From Callaeas wilsoni (lineage: Eukaryota; Chordata; Aves; Passeriformes; Callaeidae): a stretch of 64,000 nt of DNA. Shown piece by piece: positions 1-12,655 of the stretch (position 1 is its first letter; the number at the start of each line of letters is the position of its first letter). Where the stretch lies: contig VWPU01023651.1 in the NCBI GenBank assembly GCA_013398955.1, positions 1 through 64,000 of the forward strand, written 5' to 3'. The notes beneath the pieces were generated by a model. It saw only the letters and a program-made list of their open reading frames with translations, searched no databases and was not told where the DNA came from. The translations under genes and the position numbers were made by a program.

Positions 1-2560
1 GTACAATTCCCTTCGTGCAGCCTAGTCATGTGAATTCACTAATTCATCGCTTAATTAATGAGGTTTCTAACTCACAAGGTGTCTAACTCATAACTTGCAA
101 ACCTTAACTGGCGACTCCTATGCCTACAAACAAAACAGCCACTTGGACTGGCTGCAAGAGTGCTCTTTCTTCCTTCTCTATCATGGTGTGGGTGTCCCTT
201 GTATCACAGCAGGAAGCACGAAACCCTCAGCAGTCCGTCTGCTGTTGCTTGAAAAAGTGTCTGCTTGAAAAGCTTTTTGGGTAAGCTGATGTCATTATAC
301 CTTCCAGCTTAGAATTTTTGTTTATACTATTTCCATGGGTTGGTGGATCGTGAAGAAACTGCCAAACACTCGATATGCAGGGATGATGGCTGCAGGAGAT
401 GGTGAGATGCATGAGACAGTGGCTGCATAATGACCTTCGTCCTGGCCATTGTGTCCTGGATGTGTGTTGCTCTCGCTTTGACCTAATGGTGCTGGTCCCA
501 GCATAGATCAGGCCTTAGCATGAGCAGTGTGCTAGCCAAGACCTGATCAGGAGTTGTGTGAGCACCCACACACGTCCTTACAGGCTGCCTCATTCTGAAT
601 TCTTCCCTTTTGTTGAGTTAAATTTCATACTTACTTCTTCAAGAGAGCATATGTTTTTGGACAGACATCCAGTTTAAGCAATATCTGCCCTTTAAGCGCT
701 TAAACCTACAACAACTGTAACTACCAAGACTTCACTAGACACTGTATTGCTCAAGAAATTATATATTCTGTTGGCCTTTATTCACAGAGGGGTTGGTCTG
801 CAATGCGAGAGTCTTCTTGAATCAAGCTTTCATCCCAGCTTCAAGAAAAAAATAAAATATCTAACTAAAAGTACTTAAATATTCAGTGCTTCATAAAAGA
901 ATGAGCTGAAAGTGGAAGAAAGTACATTTGTGCCTAGTCAGTAAACTCCTACACATGGACTTTGAAAAAGTTTGTAGCATTTAATAAGACTGCAACTATT
1001 TAGATGTAGACTACTTAGACTGAAAGCCTTTTATTTCATTATTTTTCTGTAGTTCCAGACTGGCAGGTGTTGTAGCTGCTCTTGGAGACTTATTACAGAA
1101 ACTGTGTAAAAACATAATGAGGTCAAAGAATTAGAAATTTTTGAAGTGTTCACCTCAACTTTAAATGCTAACCTTACTTCTCCTCTCCTCTGCATGCTGC
1201 TTTGGCTGCAGGGCTGTGTCCTCCTTTTAGTTCATGGGGGGAATAGATAAAAGCATTGCTATCCTAACTGCTGCGTAGTGTTTTGGTAAGAGCGCTGCCA
1301 AGAGACTCTAGAAGTCATTATGGTTCAGTTGCTGTCTAACTGATGCCTTCTCTGTGTGTGGAGCCGCTTGATCAGTCTCCGTTTCCTGTCGTGTAGCAAA
1401 TAAGTTTTGCCAAGAGTTAAGAAAATTGAGTATTTCTGGATTTGCTATTCCAGCAGGAATCCTCAGGTTAGGGATAAACATGTGAAGGATTGTGACAGGA
1501 TGTCAAAAACTCAGTTGGTATTATCTTTTGGTTTTTTCCAAACTGCAGAGCCTCTTATTTCAAGAGCAATATTGGGACAGTTATTCCAAAAGAGAGAAGC
1601 AGCTTAAGATACCAAAATTGTCTTCCAAACCTGCATATCTCCCATTTCTATTGTCCATTTGAAAATAGCTCCACTTCGAAGTATACCTAGCTGCACACTG
1701 CCTGTCTTTGAGGATTAGTCTTCCAAATCTCATCAAACTGTTTCTCCTAATGATAAAGAAAAACAACCAAATTCTTACAGAATGAAATACCAGAAAGTAA
1801 ACATTACACTGATAGCAATTTAGTACACAATGTCAATACTTTAAAGCTGTGATTGAAATTGACCTTATGATAGAGCATTTCTAAAAGTTTTAGCTGCAGT
1901 ATTTCAAGCAGAGCTTCAAAACTCCCCTTCCAGGCACTTTGTCCTGTGGTCTCTTTACCTCCATGCTGGTTCTTGGGTTTGTCCTTTTTGTGGCAAATGT
2001 CTCCCCCCCACCCCATACTCAAAGTGCCTGGTTCTCTTCAAGCCATCAAACACAGGAGATCTGTTGCTGTAGTGCTGCCATTCTCTTTGAGCATGACCAG
2101 TTATTTTCCATTTCCACAGCCAGAATTTGTCCTTGGCTGAGTGATTTTAAGCTTAACTGCCTTGCTGGCTAAATATTACAATTCAAACAACAAAAAGCTG
2201 TAATGATTTAATACCCAAATATTGATTTCAAAGTAGTGCTGATTTCTCATCAGAGAGAGAAGGATACATGGCTTAAAGTGACTGCAGGAGGAAGGCTGCT
2301 TTAATGAAGACAGCTAACACTAATGACAGAGTTTTGAGCTTGCACACAATTATGCTTTGACTCAGATTCTTAACTAGTAATATTTATGTAAAGCATTTTC
2401 ACGTGTTAAGCCACATGTTAATTTGGTCTTTAATTGCAGAACTGCTAGAAAACAACCTGTTTCACCACTGCTTGGGTCCATTGGAGCAAACTGCAACACT
2501 TAGAAAACAAAAGGAGCAGATCATAGCTTCTCGTGCCTGATCTGCTGACAGTGTGAACCG
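1..2560. other. Intergenic, no gene recognised
   Basis: AT-rich single-copy-looking sequence with only short chance open frames (60-80 codons) on both strands. I see no exon with a convincing reading frame plus splice sites, no RNA gene and no clear repeat boundary. Confidence 0.6.
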
Positions 2561-2764
2561 CGAGAGGCCAGGCGCCATCCATATGATGTGCAGGTGAGGA
2601 CCCAGTGCAATAAGGGGCCATGGGATCCTTTCTTGCTTTCTGTAATTCTTTGCTTTTTCCTACTTTTTTATCTTTCCTCCTTTTTGTCTTCCTTGGTAGT
2701 AAATAGAAGTGAGTTATCATTTTGGTTACCAACATTTGACCTCGTTTGTGTCTTAATCTTGTTG

Positions 2765-2830
2765 TGGGTATATTCAAATTCCTTGCACGCCCCATGTTCA
2801 TGGTTTAGGATGCATTCCTGGATTAGGACA
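2765..2830 (+). repeat. Fragment of a dispersed repeat shared with 7.92 kb
   Basis: About 65 bp resemble 7917-7979 in the same orientation. Both have a GTATATT start, a TTGC block, then a GCATTCC.GGATT.GGAC block. The copy at 7.9 kb follows the outer end of an ERVL-like LTR, so this family is probably LTR-derived too. No boundaries or target duplication can be read. Confidence 0.4.
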
Positions 2831-3251
2831 TGAGTCTGTCTCTGGCTAGTATACCCATTTCAATAACTGATGTTACCACTGTGAGTGGCGTCTTTCACAT
2901 AATGATCTCAAAACATGTTAAGGTCATTAAATGACATACCTTATCCAGTGGCAATTATGTAAGGGAGTAAAATGTGCTCTCATTATTCATGTGGATTAAG
3001 ACACAGAGGGATTAAGCTATTCTATAAATAAAAGCAGCATGGGAACTAGCAATAAATCCTGGCAATCCTGTTTCTCCTCATCCCAACTGCATGCGGTGCT
3101 CACTTCCAATCACTAAAACACGTACCAATATATAGAACCCATTCTTCCCCCTACAGTTTCCAATAATGTGACAAGATAACCTGACTTCGACATTGTTTCT
3201 TAGGCTGATTGAAAGATTCTATGAGGGAAATAATCTATTAGTGCTTTTAGA

Positions 3252-4035
3252 CAGAATCACAGAATGGTTTAGGTTGGAAGGGACCTCTGGAGGGTACCTG
3301 GTTCAATCCTCCTGCTCAGGTAAGACCACCTAGAACCAATTCTCCCAGATCATGTCTAGACATTTTTTAGTACCTCCAAAGACAGAGATTCCACAACCTC
3401 CCTGGCCAATCTCTGCCAGCACTCACAAGAAAAAAGTGTTTCCTGATGTTCAAAAGGTTACCTTCTGCATTTCAGTTTGTTCCCATTGCCTCTGGACTTG
3501 GCACTGAAAAGAGCCTGGCTCCTTTTTCCTTGCACTCTCCCTTCAGATATTTTTAGGCACTGGTAAGATCCCCTAAAGAGTCCCAGCTCTCTCTGTCTTT
3601 CCTCATGTGTTAAATACTCTAATCCCTTAATAATCCTTGTGGCCCCTCACTGGTCTCTCTGCACTGTGTCCATGTCTTTCCCCTACCGAGGAGCTCTGGA
3701 CACAGTACTTCAGGTGTAACCTCTCCAGTGCTATATAAGGGGGAACTATCACCTCCCTTGACCTACTGGCAATACTTTGTTTAATGCAGCTCAGGGTACT
3801 ATTCAGTGTCTTTGCAGCAAAGTCACTGATGACTTGTGTTCAACCTGTTGTCTACCAGGAGCCACAGGTCCTTTTCTGACAAGCTGCTTTCCAGGTGAGT
3901 GAACCCCAGCACATTTTGCTGCTGGGAGTCGTTCTTCTCCAGGTGCAGGATTTTGCACTTCTCCTTGCTGAACTTCATGACTTTCCTGTCAGCCCAAGTC
4001 TCCAACCTGTTGAGGTCCAGCATTGAGAAAGCATC
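3252..4035 (-). mobile_element. CR1 LINE, 5'-truncated 3' part
   Basis: The plus strand starts with the reverse complement of the CR1 3' terminus (AGAATCACAGAATGGTTTAGG...TTGGAAGGGACC in outline), so the element runs from about 4035 to 3252. The minus-strand frame 4023-3823 reads LNRLETWADRKVMKFSKEKC, then LHLEKN and EKDLWLLVDN, the C-terminal part of the CR1 reverse transcriptase ORF2. The remainder is broken by stops and frameshifts, so it is a dead copy. CR1 integrates by target-primed reverse transcription and is usually 5'-truncated, as here. Confidence 0.92.
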
Positions 4036-6425
4036 TGATCTGTATTCCTGTGAACCATTACTGCAGGATGATGTTGAACTGAATTGACTCGTGGGAGAAC
4101 ATTTAACAATCCATAGGCAAAGTGAACTACATGACCTAAGACCATCTTGGCAGTGTGAGAGTTGGATGTCTGTGAGTTGTAGAGAATTAATGGTCTGAGA
4201 CTCACTAAAAAGAAAAAAATAATGAAATCAGAGCTAGGTGCCAAGTAAGAACACTAAAGGGAATTTGAAAGCTGGAGAAGAGTTTAACATAGGAACGACA
4301 ATGAGAGTTGGCGTACTCCAGCTATGCTTCAATGCAGTAAAACAAGGACAAGCTTCAAGACTCACATAAACAAATGGCAGCCAAAAATACTCACAGCCCA
4401 GATGGCAGGGCAGAGGCAAACCTCTTTTCCAGCAATGTCCCTGTGCCCTCATTTTGTTCTTGTTTGTAGGGTTTTTTAAGAGAGGGAGAAATTAGGAAAT
4501 AGCATGTAGAAGGCAAATTGTAGATAGCCATTATTGTTCCCTGCTAAGATTAGCTGGAACACATAAAATTTACTCAGGATGACCAATGGTCACTTCTCTA
4601 GAGCCTTGTAGTCCAATGGGTTACACCTCAAAGTAAATGTACAGTTCTATCAGCTCCAGATGGTGTAAGGTGTAGGAAATCCACGCAGAAATTTAAGGTT
4701 AAGCTGTCACTAACATGTACATAACTATGTGCATATCTATTAAGGGGAAGAAGGAGAGCATGGTATGATGAGGTGCAGAGGAGGGCACACTTGCATGAGA
4801 CTATATTTTGGATTGATTTATGGGGTTGCATGACTGTGGTCTTTTAATTTTGGTATCAAGTCAGTGCTTGGTAAGATCTGTTTGTGCAGGTGCTTTTATT
4901 GGAAGGAGCTTTCCACTAAGAACAACAGTAATAATTTGCTTTGATGCATTGTACAGTTTAATCAGAAGAGGTGGAGTTTATGTCCTGACCAGTTAGGAAT
5001 AGTATATGCCAAAATGAGCAAAGGAATACATTTTAATGCCGTGAACACTAAGCTCTGCTCACTTTAGTGTCCTGATCAATGCCCCTGCTTGAAGCTGTTG
5101 GTGTGACTTTTTGTAATAGGAACTCCTATGACATGGAACCCTTACTGACTTATGTTATCCAGTTGGCAGCTCTCACCAGTCCTGAATTCTGATGGTACTG
5201 GATGCTCCTTCACTTTTGCTTATTAAGTAATGAGATACAAAGTGGAAAATACAGGCTGAGTAGTTTTCCTTAGAAATATTTGATCACAGAGGTGTCTGTT
5301 GTGCAGTGGGCTGTGACTCATAGCTGAGAAACCCCTAGGCTGGAAGTGAGCATGATCAGCGCAGTCTTGCAGCGAGTGAGGGGAAAATCCTGTAACAAAC
5401 ATTTACCTTGGCACCGAGTAAAAAAAGTAGAGACCAGCCTGTAATGAGTACAGAATTAGAATCTGGCAGTTTCTGACAGTTTGATTTCTGCTGTTTGTGA
5501 GTAGCACTGATGGCAGTATTTGGGGCTGACAAAAGCTGAGGTGCAAGGTATTTGAGCATCTCAGCTGTGTTGCAGGAGGGAAGGCACAATTTTATTGTTT
5601 ACTTTGAAGACAGTCATGTGTAAAGCAGGAACTTCACTTGTGGATACAGTCAACTGTGACAAGAGACTACTACATGAAATGACATTTTTGTTTTGAAGAG
5701 TTTAGGCTGCATGTCCTCAGGAAAAGAGAATAATAGGATGATGCTGACTATAATTTCTGGTGGCAGACTAGAAGTCTGCCAGCTTGTGGAGTTGAATCAG
5801 ATTCAGAGACCCTAGGTTTTAGCATAGATATTCCTTAATAAACTGTTACACAAAATACTTTTAAGGTCCATGCAAATAATTTTATTGTCTTTTTCTTTTT
5901 TCCTCATGTGATACTTGACAGCTATTGCAATTTATTTTTTTTTAGAAACTCAAAAGCAAAATTGTGTAAATTCTGAAAGCTGAAAGAGAAGGCTCCTAGC
6001 AGAAACCAAAAGTGCTTACAACTGCAATGTTCTGAATCTCATTATTTTTGAAATTCTGTGTTTGGGAAATCTGCTCTGTGATTTTTTATATCACAGTTGG
6101 TCAGACAGTTCATGCTGCTGACTGCTAGTGTCTGAAACCTAGACTAGAAACAAAGAGCTGCATTTTAGGATGAGCTGAGGAAACTGAATGTGTTAGCAAG
6201 TATGATAAGAAAGGCACTTCCATCACCAGGTCTGCCTGCCAGGACTTCTCATGTGGTGTCCAAGCAGCTAAGCTATCCTTTGCTACAAAGGCAATATCTC
6301 AGATTTTATTTTTATTTTAAATTTTTATTCCCTTTTAAAAATCATCGTCATAACATGACATCCTCTATTTTGGTTTGTGAGATGTCTGTTGGGAGATTTT
6401 CATGGCAGTAGCTTCATTAACCTGT
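4036..6425. other. Intergenic, no gene recognised
   Basis: AT-rich sequence without coding signal beyond chance open frames of up to 89 codons. No repeat family was recognised by eye. Confidence 0.55.
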
Positions 6426-7034
6426 TGTCATGGTTTAACCCCAGCTGGTAACCGAGCTCCACACAGCTATTCTCTCAGTCCCCACCCCCCTTCCCACCCA
6501 TGATGGGATAGGAAAGAGAATTCAAAGAGTTAAAGCTAGAAAATCCATGGGTTGAGATAAAGACAGTTTAATAGGTAAAGCAAAAGCTAGGCACATGAGC
6601 AAAGCAGAAAAAAGGAATTAATTCACTGTTTCCCATGGGCAGGGAGGTGTTCAACCATCTCCAGGACAGCAGGGACCCGTCACACATAGTGGTGACTTGG
6701 AAAGCCAAACACCATCACTCCAAATGTTCTCCCATCCTTATTCTTTCCTCAGCTTTATCTGTGAGCGTGACACCTTATGGTGTGGAATATCCATTGGGTC
6801 AGTTGGGATCAGCTGTCCCAGCTGTGTCCCCTCCTGACTCCTTGTGCAACCCCAACCTCCTCTCTGTTGGGGTGGGGTGAGAAGCAGAAAAGGCCTTGAT
6901 GCTATGTGAGCACTGCTCAGCAGCAACTAAAACATCCCTATGTTATCAATACTGTTTCCAGCACAAATCCAAAACACAGCCCGGTACAAATTATTGTGAA
7001 GAAAGTTAACTCTATCCCAGCCAAAACCAGCACA
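6426..7034 (-). mobile_element. Solo LTR of an avian ERVL-like endogenous retrovirus
   Basis: The plus strand runs from TGTCATGGTTTAACCCCAG to CCCAGCCAAAACCAGCACA, the reverse complement of the widespread avian LTR that begins TGTNGTGGTTTTGGCTGGG and ends GGTTAAACCATGACA. Sense is therefore minus. It is 609 bp with TG...CA ends on its own strand. The polyadenylation region (TTAATAGG on plus, CTATTAA on minus) is kept, while the TATA box position (near 6752) has decayed to AGATAAAGC. Flanks CCTGT and CATGT fit a 5-bp target duplication with one change. No gag, pol or env sequence is attached, so it arose by LTR-LTR recombination or is a solo remnant. Confidence 0.88.
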
Positions 7035-7828
7035 CATGTGAAGATTCGCAAATTAAACTGAAAAAAGCATACTGAGTATAAAATGAGTCAAATTACTCTG
7101 TTTTACACCTGACACGGAAGAAATACTCTGTCAAAGATGCTGCTCTCTGCAGCTTCTCTCTTTTCTGAGCTGAACGACTGTCATCTAGGATTCCTGTCCT
7201 GAACAGGCTTCCATTGTCATCTCTATTAGTCTTTCCAGACAAAGCTATCTACTTCCCTGGGTACTTGGAAAGATAACATATTTGTTTTGGCCATATCAGA
7301 CTAGCAGTCTAGTTTCACAACAAAGTGGGTTGTCAGAATTTAGCCATGCTGGAGATCTACTGTTAATCTGACATTTAAATGAAAGTTGAGGTCACTGAGG
7401 CCGTATTAACTGAAATCAAAAGGCAGAAAAATCATCAAGACCTCTGTGATGTGAGGCTGATAAATTTTAATGGCCCTTCAGTGAGTTCAAGCGTCTTTTA
7501 GAGGGGATTTAACATTTCACAATAATTGCATCCTCATGAAATAGAAATCAGAGTAGATGGCTTGCAGGGGAGCGATGACAATTATTTTTCATCTCACGAT
7601 GTAGAAGAAAATGAACCTTTCCAAAGTGTGTTCTTTCAGTCATAGTCAGAGTTTTTTATTGTTTTATTGCCAAATGTTGTATTTTCATTTTTTCGTAGTG
7701 GATTACTTCTATTATGGAGAGAAAAAGAAGTTGATTTTAAGGTTAAGAAATGTTGAACCATATTACTTAAAAGAAAATAAAATTATAACACCACAGAAGC
7801 ATGTTTTAGAATTTTATTTTTGTGTGAC

Positions 7829-7882
7829 TGTGATGGTTTTGGCCAGGGTAGAGTTAATTTTCTTCACAGTGGCTACCATGGA
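7829..7882 (+). mobile_element. ERVL-like LTR outer end (about 50 bp), plus sense
   Basis: TGTGATGGTTTTGGCC followed by AGAGTTAATTTTCTTCACAG matches the start of the LTR family seen at 6426-7034, in the opposite orientation. Similarity to that subfamily stops near 7882. The following 380 bp (to about 8260) may be a diverged LTR subfamily, since part of it recurs at 2765-2830, but I cannot align it further. Confidence 0.6.
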
Positions 7883-8260
7883 AAAATAACTGAATGAGAA
7901 CTTTTACCAGATATATTTGAGTATATTTCCCCTTGCTCTCTGTGTTTGTGGCTCAGGACACATTCCCGGATTGGGACACCAAGATGCTCAGATTCATTTC
8001 TGAATTCTCCAGTTTGCCTGCAGGGCTCAGTTGCAGCCTGGATCACTTGCCTGGACCCCTCATGCCTGTGGATGGAAAATTTGGTCTCTTGTGTCTGGCA
8101 GAGAAATGGCTCATGAATCTGTCAGTAGCAGGTAAATGTGCTCACAGCAGTGAGCCCTGTGTTCAGCAGGAGGCCAGGGTCACTTACCAGCTGTCTTCTG
8201 CCTACAGAAAAGACATCTTGATTATTTTTACAGTTTTTAGCTTATGCCCTCTGTGCTCTT
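7883..8260 (+). repeat. Possible body of a diverged LTR
   Basis: The stretch follows directly after an LTR start and shares about 60 bp with 2765-2830, which supports a repeat. It carries an open frame of 109 codons (7933-8262) with no recognisable domain, which I regard as chance. No 3' LTR terminus or target duplication is visible. Confidence 0.3.
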
Positions 8261-8639
8261 GACAGGTGTCAGCATGTGGACATGGCTTTCATGTTTTACA
8301 AATCTTCCACGATTTGAATATTCTAATAACTTTCTATTTTCTTCTTTTATGAAGACATGTTCTAGCAGTTTCAGTCCTGTTTTGCTTGACCGATGCACTA
8401 GTCCAGGAGGCATGTCTCCCTATACTTTTCATACATGATGTTAAGCATTTCCAGGCTTGAAGCCATAACCTTTTTACCTAGATCCCCTTTCTTCTTTAGA
8501 CAAAACCCACACAGGTGCAGAGCCCCATAGTGTTGAGTGCTCTACGAATGTGATACCAAACCAAGATGTGATTCCCTGCACTGAACTTACAAGATTTGAT
8601 ATTCGTGCTAGAGAAGAAGACAGCTGAACCTGGACTACA

Positions 8640-9075
8640 CTGTCCAGAGTAGGGGTCTCTGGTGCATGACAGAGATCAGCAAACTGGAGAGAACACAGTG
8701 AAGGACCACTAGTACGGAGATGTGCTCAACTGATGAGACCTGGGTATGTTTAGCTTGGAGCAAAAGAAGCCGAAGGCTGATTTAGTTGCAGTTGTTCACT
8801 CTCATAATGAGAAATGTGGAGAAGATGAAACCATCATTTCCTTGGACATGTGCAGTGAAAGGAGAGGAGGCAATGTTGCAAAAGTTGCAACAAGGGAAAC
8901 TGAACCAGTATAAGTTAAAAATCCTCAGCATGAGTGTTGTGTGGCATTAGGATGGGTTCTGAAAGAGACCAAGGGACATGTATCACTGGAAAAATTCAAA
9001 ACTCAATTGACAAGGCTATGGGAAACTCGAGATGAGCTGCAGAGGTCTCTTTCAATTTAGATATTTCTAGAATTC
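8640..9075 (+). mobile_element. Old CR1 LINE fragment
   Basis: Nucleotide order resembles the CR1 ORF2 end and 3' UTR: a CAGAG...AGGACCACTAG block, then GGGTATGTTTAGCTTGGAG-like sequence (the FSLEKRR region), and near 8940-9075 a GTTCTGAAAGAGACC...GAGGTCTCTTTCAA tail. It is heavily diverged, with no open frame, and lacks the terminal octamers. Confidence 0.6.
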
Positions 9076-10415
9076 TTTGACAAATTATGTCTTTTGCGGA
9101 AATTATTGGAAAGATCACACTGCTATTACTGAAAACAATGGAAGCAACACTGTATACTCAAAGTGACCCTGGAAGTGTCACTAACAATGAGGTACTCAGA
9201 ATTCTGACTGAGCTGCAAAAATAAGGATTGCAACCCAGTGATCAGTGGAATGCACCCAGTGCTAAAGGGGAGCCAGAACATGATACACCCAATAGTATGT
9301 TCGAAGGACCATTGAAAAAACCTATTTTTTCACTGGATGCTCAAAGGTAAACACTTTTCAGACAAAAAGAGATATGTAGAGTATTGCATATATTACAAGG
9401 TCATGAAAACCCTAGTTTTCCTGCATACATGTGGATACCACCAAAATGCCACAAGGGATTGACAGGTGAGTATATTTAGTCTCTGCTACACAAGAGAATA
9501 AAACTACAAGTTTTGCATGACAGGTTATGAATGGCTGGTTCTTCCCTTACTAATAGGAATATCCCAGAGAAACCATCTCCTGTAACCGTAGTCATGTCCT
9601 GAATGACCACTATTAATTTGCAGGTCTGTTGTCAGTAATTAAATTGCCTCTTTGGCAAGAACTCAGTGTAGCCAGGGCCCACACATTGGCAAGGCTGCCT
9701 GTGGGCTTCTGCCATCTCTAGCTAGGAGTAAAAACAAGTACATTGCAAATAGGGAGCTTTGTAGTAGCAAGAATAATGGAGCTTTAAATTATGCCTTTAC
9801 CTCTGATTAATTTCATAGAGATGAAAGTTTCCAAATAATGGAAATCAGATTATTTGGTTTTGTACTGCGGGCAGTCTGGTGCTCTCAATATGTGTCGCTT
9901 GATGCATTAACCTTACAAAGATGTGTTTTCAACTAACAGAAATGAAGAGAGAAAAGAAGCTGACTTTGAAAAATCCCTTTCATTAAGATTCTGGCTTCTT
10001 GATGTAACTGAATACTTGTCACAATCCACTGAAATTGGCATGTTACCCACAGAAGTGTAGCACCTTCCTGCAGCAGAGTACATTAACTGCATGGGAAAAT
10101 TGAGCTGGAGTTATTAATTGGAATTGGTTTTGGCTAGCAATGAAGTAAAAAGCAAAACTAATCTAGTAATGAGGTCATGGTTTTAGGAGATTACAGTGAT
10201 AAAAATTTGGCTGATGAAGTAGTTATTGGGTTGTTCTATTAGAATTTAGTACTCCAGACTTTCTAAATATATTGTTCAATAAGTATAATTTGGAAAAAAT
10301 TGGGAGGTCGAAATATAACATATATAAAGTAAGTTATAAAAGGATACGAAGGAAGAAAATTAGCAAATACTGTGTTTTCTTTTCTTTCTTTCCAAGCACC
10401 CTAATCTAGTGGAAT
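9076..10415. other. Intergenic, no gene recognised
   Basis: AT-rich sequence with stops in all frames at short intervals. Nothing recognised. Confidence 0.6.
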
Positions 10416-10419
10416 ATTC

Positions 10420-10495
10420 CCTGCCCAACAGGGAGCTTGGAACTAGATGACCTTTAAGGTTCCTTCCAACACAAATCATTCTATGATTCTGTTTC
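10420..10495 (+). mobile_element. CR1 LINE 3' tail
   Basis: GGAACTAGATGACCTTTAAG, then TTCCTTCCAACACAAATCAT and the octamer-type end TCTATGATTCTG. This is the conserved CR1 3' terminus in plus orientation, about 75 bp long; sequence upstream is too diverged to assign. Confidence 0.85.
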
Positions 10496-10499
10496 TTTG

Positions 10500-11824
10500 T
10501 CTTTAGTTCCACTTTTGTCTTTCAAAACTCTCTAGATTTTGCAAATCCTGCTTAATTTTAGTTTTTGAATAGAATTTTTTTTTTTTTCAAAATTGAGACA
10601 TTTCAAAAATAACATAGCAGTAAAATAAAGAAGAGGAGAAAGTACCTATTTATATGTCATCTGTTCCATTGCATGCCCAGGGACACCTTGCATGACAGGT
10701 TGAAAGTGAGCTCAGTTGGACAACCCGTGCTGCCAAAGGGACAGAGATCTAGATGAGTGTATGAGTAAATTTCTGTAATGACTAAATTTCTCTTCTAGAA
10801 AATATCTCTTCTAGTTTCTAAGCCTCTGTCAAAGTCAGCAGGTCAGTATTGTGAAGATTGTAGAGGAAAAGCTCTGCCCAGACTCCCAGAGACTCCTAGA
10901 GATGTACTGGAGAGTGCCTGGGAGGTGAAATATTACTGAGAGCTGCTGAGATACATCCAGACTGCTGGCCAAGGCATAATTCTGCTTTTTCACATGAGCC
11001 CTGCTAGTGTTCCTACACTGATCCAAACTGACTGTGACATAGTGGAAGGAAAATTGAAGGACTGGGGACTCCCATCTGTTCCTCCAGTGAAGGGACAAAG
11101 CACATCCACATAAAAATGTATTCAATTGACAAATCCACGGCTAAGCAGATGGTGCTGTCAGGAGGGCTTTCACTGCTTCATCCAAGGATATTGCATGAGT
11201 CATTCTTTGACTGATGGCAGAGTTTAGAACACATGAAAGGGGAAGAGAAACTTTGAAGATTATTTTGTAAATCTATTGAGGAGAGTTTTAAACCAGGACC
11301 AAGAGTAGCAATGGACAGGGCACTGCAGATGAGTATAGACAAAGCTGACTTGCTGACTTGGACAAAGGCCAAGAAACTAGAAGAGATATTTTCTTTTACA
11401 GAGTTTAAGAGTATGAAACAGGACCATATGCAGAAACATTTTAGGTTTCTGCATATGATAAAAACCATGGGGAGTACATCTGTAAACCTGAAATTATTCA
11501 TGCAGAGGATCAGAATATGGTTTAATTTACAGAACAGACTTGGAGAGAAAATTCACATAATTGGCATATTGATTCAAGGTATTAATTTAAAGAGTATAAT
11601 GTGTTCATGGACAAAAGGAAGGAAGTGTTCCTTGCATATCAAAGATGTAGGCTAGATCTGAGGTCTCTAATGTAGTAGGAAGTGAGTCATGCTGAAAATC
11701 TCTGGGTAGGGATGAAAGGGAAAAAAATACATACAAAACAAGTGGGTCACCTAATGAAGAGTATGAATGAGACTTTGTGAGAAAAAAGCTGATCAACCAA
11801 AACATAAATCTCATGATAATGGGA
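10500..11824. other. Intergenic, no gene recognised
   Basis: Contains chance open frames up to 114 codons on both strands (for example 11311-11655 plus and 11178-11501 minus, which overlap each other). Neither shows a domain or convincing codon pattern. Confidence 0.5.
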
Positions 11825-12655
11825 AAATCACAGAATAAAATGAGTTGGAAGGTACCCAAAAGGATCATCAAGTCCAACGCCTAGCCCTGCATAGGACATC
11901 CCCTAGAGTCACACCATGTGCCTGAGAGCCTTGTCCAAATGCTTCTTGAACTCTTGTCAGGCTTGGTGCTGTGACCACTTCCTTGGGGAGCCTGTTCAAT
12001 GCCCAACCACCCTCTGGGTAAATAACCTTTTCCTGGTATCTAATCTAAACCTCTCCTGACACAGTTTCAGGCCATTCCCTTGGGTCTTATCACTGGTCAC
12101 CAAAGGGCAGAGATCACTGCCTGCCCCCCTCTTCCCCTCACAAAGAAGTTGCAAACCGCCATGAGGTCTCCTGTCAGTCTCCTCCAAGCTGAACAGATGA
12201 AGTGACCTCATCTGCTCCACATACAGCTTTCCCTCAAGGCCCCTCATCAGCTTTGTTGCCCTCTTTTGGACACCCTCTAATGGCCTAATGTCTTTCTTAC
12301 ATTGTGGTGTCCAAAACTGCACAGAATATTCAAGATGAAGTCGCTCCAGTGCAGAGCAGAGAGGGACAATCTCCTCCCTTGCCCGGCTGGCGCTGCTGTG
12401 CCTGATGCCCCCCAGGACACAATTGGCCCTCCTGGCTGCCAGGGCACTGCTGTTTCATGTTCAACTTGCCATCGACCAGAACCCCCATCACCCTTTCCAT
12501 GGCACTGCTTTCCAACTTCTCATTTCCCAGTCCATCTGTACATCCAGGTTTGACCCATCCTAAGTGCGGAATCTGGCACTTCTCGTTGTTGAACTTCATA
12601 TGGTTAGTGATTGCCCAGTCCTCTGATTTATCAAGGCCTCTCTGCAAGCCTTACT
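11825..12655 (-). mobile_element. CR1 LINE, 5'-truncated
   Basis: The 3' terminus lies at 11825 (AATCACAGAATAAAATGAG) and the element runs leftwards from about 12655. Two minus-strand frames carry ORF2 pieces: 12647-12330 with HMKFNNEKCQIPHLG, GVLVDGKLNMKQQ and a damaged following segment, and 12322-11996 with QFWTPQCKKDIRPLEGVQKR, ATKLMRGLE, LHLFSLEE and TQGNGLKL. The frames are shifted relative to each other, so the copy is inactive. It is a longer 3' piece of the reverse transcriptase C-terminus plus a short 3' UTR. Confidence 0.93.
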
